DNA from: Rothia mucilaginosa
GTDB lineage: Bacteria > Actinomycetota > Actinomycetes > Actinomycetales > Micrococcaceae
DNA: 64,000 bases
Direction: 5' to 3'
NCBI RefSeq assembly: GCF_901875305.1
Contig: NZ_CABFLY010000001.1
Span: 186,001 to 250,000, forward strand
The first letter of the stretch is position 1. The number at the start of each line of letters is the position of its first letter. The position numbers and the translations under genes are program-made. Under the pieces are notes generated by a model that had not been told where the DNA came from, ran no database searches, and worked only from the letters and a program-made list of their open reading frames with translations. This document shows, piece by piece, positions 60,282 to 64,000 of this stretch.

Positions 60282-63014
60282 TTATTCCGAACCCGCCCCT
60301 CCGTCCGTATCGGCGCTTCCGTCGATGCTCTTCAGCATGGCCCTCAGTAGGGCCATTGCGCCAGCCTTGCTGAGGGGCTCGTTGCGGTTGCCGCACTTGG
60401 GCGAGTGTACGCAGGAAGGGCACCCGTTGTCGCATCCGCAGCTCTCAATGGCCTCGAGGGTGGCGCTCAGCCATCGCTGAACCGTGTTGAAGCCGCGCTC
60501 GCTAATACCCGCACCGCCCGGCGTGGCATCGTACACGAAGATTGTGGGCTGACCGGTATCGACGTGAAGCAGCGTGGAGAGCCCGCCCAAATCCCAACGG
60601 TCGCTGGTCGCGATGAGCGGCAGTAGCCCGATGGCGGCGTGCTCGGCGGCGTGCAGGGTGCCTGGGCCGTCCTCTTCGGTTACTCCGGCCCCGAAGAGGT
60701 AGCTGGGCTCGAATGTAAACCAGACGGCTTCGGTGATGAGCACCTCCGGGGGCATGGGCATCGGCTCGTTGCCCAGGTGCTCGCCGCCGTAGACCGAGAA
60801 ACGTTTGTAGCCGGTCACCTGATTGGTGACCTGAACCTGGCCGCGGTGCATCGTGAGAACGGTGTCGGAACTTCCGTCGGGGCTCGCGCCGCGGGCATCC
60901 TCGAAGCGTACGCGCGCCCGTTCGGCGAGCACTCGCACCTCGGTGGTTTCGATAGCCCGCGTGTAGAAGTCGGGGGTAGCGCGGTTGAGCAGAATCACGC
61001 GTTCGTCCTCGCTGAGGGAATCGACCACGTAAAGCACGTTCTGGTGAATATATACCGCCCCGGGGTGCCCCTGGCTCATGGCGTGCGCGGCATCCATGGT
61101 GCCAACCAGGGTGCCGTCTTCGGCGTCGATGAGCTGGTAGGGTCCGCCACCGGTGCCGCGGATATCAACCAGGTCGGCGGCGGATTCGGCGTGTGTCCAG
61201 TACCAGCCGTCCGGGCGGCGGCGCAGGTATCCCTGCTGCACCAGGCGGTCCAGGAGCGCCTCGGTGTGCGGGCCGAAAAGGTTCAGCTCTTCGGTGCGCA
61301 GGGGCGCCTCTTGGGCGGCCGCGCAGAGCTGAGGGGAGAGTACATAAGGGTTGGTTGGGTCGAAAACGGTGGCTTCGACGTCCTGCCCAAAAATCGCCTC
61401 CGGGTGATGCACCAGGTAGGTATCGAGCGGGTTGTCGTCGGCGATGAGCACGGCGAGTGCATCCTGGCCACCGCGCCCGGCCCTACCGATGCGCTGGGTA
61501 AAGGACGCGCGGGTGCCCGGCCAACCGGCCACGATAACCGCATCCAGCCCGGAGATGTCAATGCCCAGCTCCAGGGCAGAGGTGCTGGCCAAGCCCAGCA
61601 GCTCGCCGTTGCGGAGCCTGCGTTCGAGCTCGCGGCGCTCTTCGGGGGTGTATCCGGCCCGGTATGCGGCGACGCGGTGAGCGAGACCGGGCTCGACCTC
61701 GTCGAGGTAGCGTTGGGTCTTCTGCGAGAGGACCTCCACGGTGCGACGCGACCCGGCAAAAACCAGGGAGCGGGTTCGGGAAAGCACGAGGTCGGTGAGC
61801 ATTTGCGCGCCCTGCTCCACGGGGGAGACGCGGCGCGGCGCCTCCTGCTCTGCCTTCGACTGGACCGCCTGCTGCTGGGTGCTGCGGGCACCCTTGGCGA
61901 GCTGATCGTGCACCTTGGGCGGCATGAATTCGGGTTCCCAGAGCGCGACGGCGGTTTCGCCGCGGGCTGCCGTGGATTCGGTAATGGCGGTGACCGCTCG
62001 CTGCGGCACGCCAATGAGCTTGGAGAAAGACTCGACTGGGTTGGAACTTGTCGCGGAGGCGCCGTAGAACACGGGCACGGTGCGGTAGAGTGCGCAGACG
62101 CGGCGCAGACGGCGCATCAGGTTGGCGATGTGCGCGCCGAAAACGCCGCGGTAGCTGTGTGCCTCGTCGAGCACCACGTAGCGCAGTCCGCGCAGGAAGG
62201 AGGCCCACTGCCGGTGGTTGCTCAGAATGGAGTAGTTGAGCATGTCTGGGGTGGTGAGGATGAAGTTGGCGTGCTCGCGAATCCAGCGGCGTTCTCCGGC
62301 GGGGGTGTCCCCGTCGTAGCTGGCCGGGTAAAGCCCGGGAAGATTGTAGGAGGTGAGGGCGGTGAGCTGGTCGGCGGAGAGCGCCTTCGCCGGTGAAATG
62401 TAGAGAACGTTCGCTCTATTATTGAGGTTTTCAGTCCCGGAATAAGCGGATGTAGAGCTCACCGGTTCACCGCACGAAGCTCGGTAAACGGCATCCAGCG
62501 TGGGCATCAGATAGCTCAGGGTCTTGCCCGAGGCGGTGCCAGTCGCCACAATCACGTGCCCGCCGTTACCGGTCCTCTCCGCGTGTGCGCGACCCAGCGC
62601 GGACGGCTGACCATCGGGCGTAGCCGCGGGGTGCCCGCTCCTCCAGCCGTAGCGCGCCGCACTCGCCGCCAGCGCCGCATCAAGACCCGCATGGGCGGCG
62701 TCTGCCGCCTGCACCTGGTGGGCGTAGGGCTCCGCAATGCCGAGCGATTCGAAGGCCTCCACCACACGCGGATGCATCCACTTGGGCCAGGGGGCATGCT
62801 CCGCCTCGCGGGCGGGGATGGTGTGCACGTGGGTGATCTGCTCGGGCAGGGCGGAGGCGGGCGACAGCTCGGGAAGGAGCGCACTCAGGGCATGCTGGGT
62901 GGTGCTCGGAAGGTCGCCGAGGCGGCGGGGTGCGCCGGGTGCCGCCGGTGAGCTCGACTGGTCTACATTCGAGGCTTGGGGGTCTGCGGGGTGGTGAGCT
63001 GCGTGCTGGGGCAT
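60282..63014 (-). CDS. DEAD/DEAH helicase with C-terminal zinc-binding domain (MrfA/Rv3649-like)
   Basis: This 910-residue protein has the Q motif region ('AEPYAHQVQAAD'), Walker A 'VATGTASGKTLSYL', box II 'VVLDEAHSYRG', motif VI 'QRIGRAGRGGQ' and a C-terminal DUF1998 domain with 'CGCDNGCPSCVHSPKCGN', the Cys set typical of MrfA/YprA-like helicases that repair DNA cross-links. Helicases of this family sit beside tad genes across actinobacteria, which gave rise to the name helicase/secretion neighbourhood. A TACAAT box ends 7 nt before the ATG, and no ribosome binding site is seen. Confidence 0.95.
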   Translation of the reverse strand: MPQHAAHHPADPQASNVDQSSSPAAPGAPRRLGDLPSTTQHALSALLPELSPASALPEQITHVHTIPAREAEHAPWPKWMHPRVVEAFESLGIAEPYAHQVQAADAAHAGLDAALAASAARYGWRSGHPAATPDGQPSALGRAHAERTGNGGHVIVATGTASGKTLSYLMPTLDAVYRASCGEPVSSTSAYSGTENLNNRANVLYISPAKALSADQLTALTSYNLPGLYPASYDGDTPAGERRWIREHANFILTTPDMLNYSILSNHRQWASFLRGLRYVVLDEAHSYRGVFGAHIANLMRRLRRVCALYRTVPVFYGASATSSNPVESFSKLIGVPQRAVTAITESTAARGETAVALWEPEFMPPKVHDQLAKGARSTQQQAVQSKAEQEAPRRVSPVEQGAQMLTDLVLSRTRSLVFAGSRRTVEVLSQKTQRYLDEVEPGLAHRVAAYRAGYTPEERRELERRLRNGELLGLASTSALELGIDISGLDAVIVAGWPGTRASFTQRIGRAGRGGQDALAVLIADDNPLDTYLVHHPEAIFGQDVEATVFDPTNPYVLSPQLCAAAQEAPLRTEELNLFGPHTEALLDRLVQQGYLRRRPDGWYWTHAESAADLVDIRGTGGGPYQLIDAEDGTLVGTMDAAHAMSQGHPGAVYIHQNVLYVVDSLSEDERVILLNRATPDFYTRAIETTEVRVLAERARVRFEDARGASPDGSSDTVLTMHRGQVQVTNQVTGYKRFSVYGGEHLGNEPMPMPPEVLITEAVWFTFEPSYLFGAGVTEEDGPGTLHAAEHAAIGLLPLIATSDRWDLGGLSTLLHVDTGQPTIFVYDATPGGAGISERGFNTVQRWLSATLEAIESCGCDNGCPSCVHSPKCGNRNEPLSKAGAMALLRAMLKSIDGSADTDGGAGSE

Positions 63015-63021
63015 GGCTTCA

Positions 63022-63027
63022 ATTGTA
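63022..63027 (-). promoter_or_regulatory. -10 box, candidate leaderless promoter of the helicase gene
   Basis: TACAAT on the minus strand ends 7 nt before the ATG. Confidence 0.55.
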
Positions 63028-63169
63028 GGTCTCGGCTCGCGCGTGAGCTCCCCCGTTTGTTACGGGCCGGCCCCTCCTTGGAGGGTGCGCCCGGGAAGAT
63101 TGGGCGTATTTCTGCTCCGATGGTTCGCACGCATCAAGGATTCTGCATGTCTTTGGGGGTATCGCACGT

Positions 63170-63175
63170 TAAAAT
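63170..63175 (+). promoter_or_regulatory. -10 box, candidate leaderless promoter of trhO
   Basis: TAAAAT ends 6 nt before the GTG start of trhO. Confidence 0.55.
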
Positions 63176-63181
63176 GGTTCC

Positions 63182-64000
63182 GTGGCTCAAAATAAGATTA
63201 TTCTGTATTACCAGTTCGCCCCCATCGCCGACCCGCAGGCGGTCATGCTCTGGCAGCGTGCCCTCTGTGAGAAGCTCGGCCTGCGTGGGCGCATCCTCAT
63301 TTCCAAGCACGGCATTAACGGCACCCTCGGTGGTGAAATTAAGGCAGTTAAGGCGTACACCAAGGAAACCCGCAAATACCCCGGTTTCAAGAACATGGAG
63401 TTCAAGTGGTCCGAGGGTGGCGCGGAGGACTTCCCCCGCCTGTCCGTGAAGGTACGCGACGAGATTGTGGCTTTCGGTGCTCCCGACGAGCTGCAGGTGG
63501 ACGAGAACGGCGTCGTTGGCGGCGGCGTGCACCTGAAGCCTGAGGAGGTCAACAAGCTTGTTGAAGAGCGCGGCGACGAAGTGGTCTTCTTCGACGGCCG
63601 TAACGCATTCGAGGCGAAGATCGGCAAATTCAAGAACGCTATCGTTCCCGATGTGCGCACCACCCACGACTTTATCCGCGAGATTGAGTCCGGCAAGTAT
63701 GACGACATTAAGGACAAGCCGGTCGTCACCTACTGCACCGGCGGTATTCGCTGTGAGATTCTCTCCGCACTCATGAAGAACCGCGGTTTCAAGGAGATCT
63801 ATCAGATCGACGGCGGCATCGTGCGTTACGGCGAGAAGTACGGCGACAAGGAACTCTGGGAAGGCTCGCTCTACGTCTTCGACAAGCGCATGCACATGGA
63901 ATTCACCCCGGATACTGTCACTATCGGCAAGTGCGAACAGTGCGGCGCGCCCTCGAACAAGTTCGAGAACTGCTCCAACGAGAACTGCCGTGAGCTGGTT
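63182..64000 (+). CDS. trhO: tRNA uridine(34) hydroxylase, rhodanese-related (3' truncated by window edge)
   Basis: The frame from the GTG at 63182 runs to the window end (273 codons, no stop). It begins [15 protein letters not shown] and matches TrhO/YceA: '[16 protein letters not shown]' near residue 37, '[13 protein letters not shown]' and the rhodanese active site '[12 protein letters not shown]' near 180 with the catalytic Cys. Near the end, '[19 protein letters not shown]' has the Cys set of the family's zinc-binding tail. TrhO hydroxylates U34 of certain tRNAs, using prephenate-derived or oxygen chemistry in E. coli. No ribosome binding site is visible; a TAAAAT box lies 6 nt upstream. 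Confidence 0.93.
   Translation, partial: MAQNKIILYYQFAPIADPQAVMLWQRALCEKLGLRGRILISKHGINGTLGGEIKAVKAYTKETRKYPGFKNMEFKWSEGGAEDFPRLSVKVRDEIVAFGAPDELQVDENGVVGGGVHLKPEEVNKLVEERGDEVVFFDGRNAFEAKIGKFKNAIVPDVRTTHDFIREIESGKYDDIKDKPVVTYCTGGIRCEILSALMKNRGFKEIYQIDGGIVRYGEKYGDKELWEGSLYVFDKRMHMEFTPDTVTIGKCEQCGAPSNKFENCSNENCRELV

Noticed and set aside
60639..62396. 585-codon open frame antisense to the helicase gene
   Set aside because: High-GC codon bias creates long antisense frames; the encoded sequence is Gly/Val/Ala-rich with no domain, and the helicase frame matches its family throughout.
1..64000. CRISPR arrays, transposases, integrases, prophage genes, rRNA
   Set aside because: None was seen on either strand; direct repeats present are short and do not form spacer-repeat arrays.

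Overview
The window looks like chromosomal DNA of a moderately high-GC actinobacterium, most likely a Rothia, with R. mucilaginosa my best guess. Reasons: actinobacterial marker families (DUF3073, a GlxR-like Crp, a MarP-type protease, the sterol carrier-like gene beside purF); a tad locus, Crp, endonuclease III and class A PBP neighbourhood resembling the mycobacterial Rv3649-Rv3683 region; a cluster of three secreted S8 subtilases of the kind known from oral Rothia; and a lactate-use locus. No phage, transposase, CRISPR array, rRNA or integrase was seen. There is one tRNA, tRNA-Pro(CGG). I found 49 protein-coding loci: two are cut by the window ends and one is frameshifted.

Layout. 1-6.6 kb: envelope or polymer genes (end of a DUF4956 membrane protein, VTC-type polyphosphate polymerase domain protein, Cthe_2159-type lipoprotein, DUF3073, a phosphodiester glycosidase-like protein overlapping a GT2-GtrA fusion). 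6.8-13.2 kb: three subtilases, the middle one broken by one extra base. 13.8-21.8 kb: purine synthesis genes (purM, purF, purD, purC) with an asparaginase, a sterol carrier-like gene and a SemiSWEET-like transporter. 22.1-26.3 kb: a lipoprotein / adaptor / ABC ATPase / FtsX-like permease operon, preceded by a promoter whose spacer holds a G9 tract. 26.4-33.1 kb: lactate locus (FadR-type regulator, lactate permease, lutABC). 33.5-38.6 kb: cytochrome b-molybdopterin fusion, CPA2 antiporter, DUF418-like membrane protein. 38.7-46 kb: tRNA-Pro and a four-gene operon of class A PBP, metallophosphoesterase and both halves of a heterodimeric ABC exporter. 46.2-55.3 kb: DUF4177, RidA, NUDIX, Crp, MarP, aroQ, nth, CoA pyrophosphatase and a PolA-like polymerase. 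55.7-63 kb: a compact tad locus (TadA, fused TadB-TadC, a Flp-like pilin with a very long N-terminal extension, TadE, an Rv3654c-like protein) and the DEAD/DEAH helicase that habitually neighbours it. The window ends inside trhO.

How the genes fit together. The lactate locus imports L-lactate (LldP), oxidises it (LutABC) and probably controls both through the FadR-type regulator; two TGGTCWGACCA palindromes lie upstream of lldP. The subtilases, the class A PBP, MarP, the tad genes and the lipoprotein/ABC module all act in or beyond the membrane, so about half the window serves the cell surface. Several genes lack a Shine-Dalgarno sequence but carry a TANNNT box 6-7 nt before the start codon, which suggests leaderless transcripts. 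Starts were moved inward where a ribosome binding site or family alignment supported it.

The observations I rate highest are the candidate phase-variable promoter (G9 spacer), the long-leader Flp-like pilin beside a TadB-TadC fusion, the frameshifted member of the subtilase trio, and a perfect inverted pair of DnaA boxes just upstream of tadA. All come from reading the sequence by eye; no database or structure search was run.
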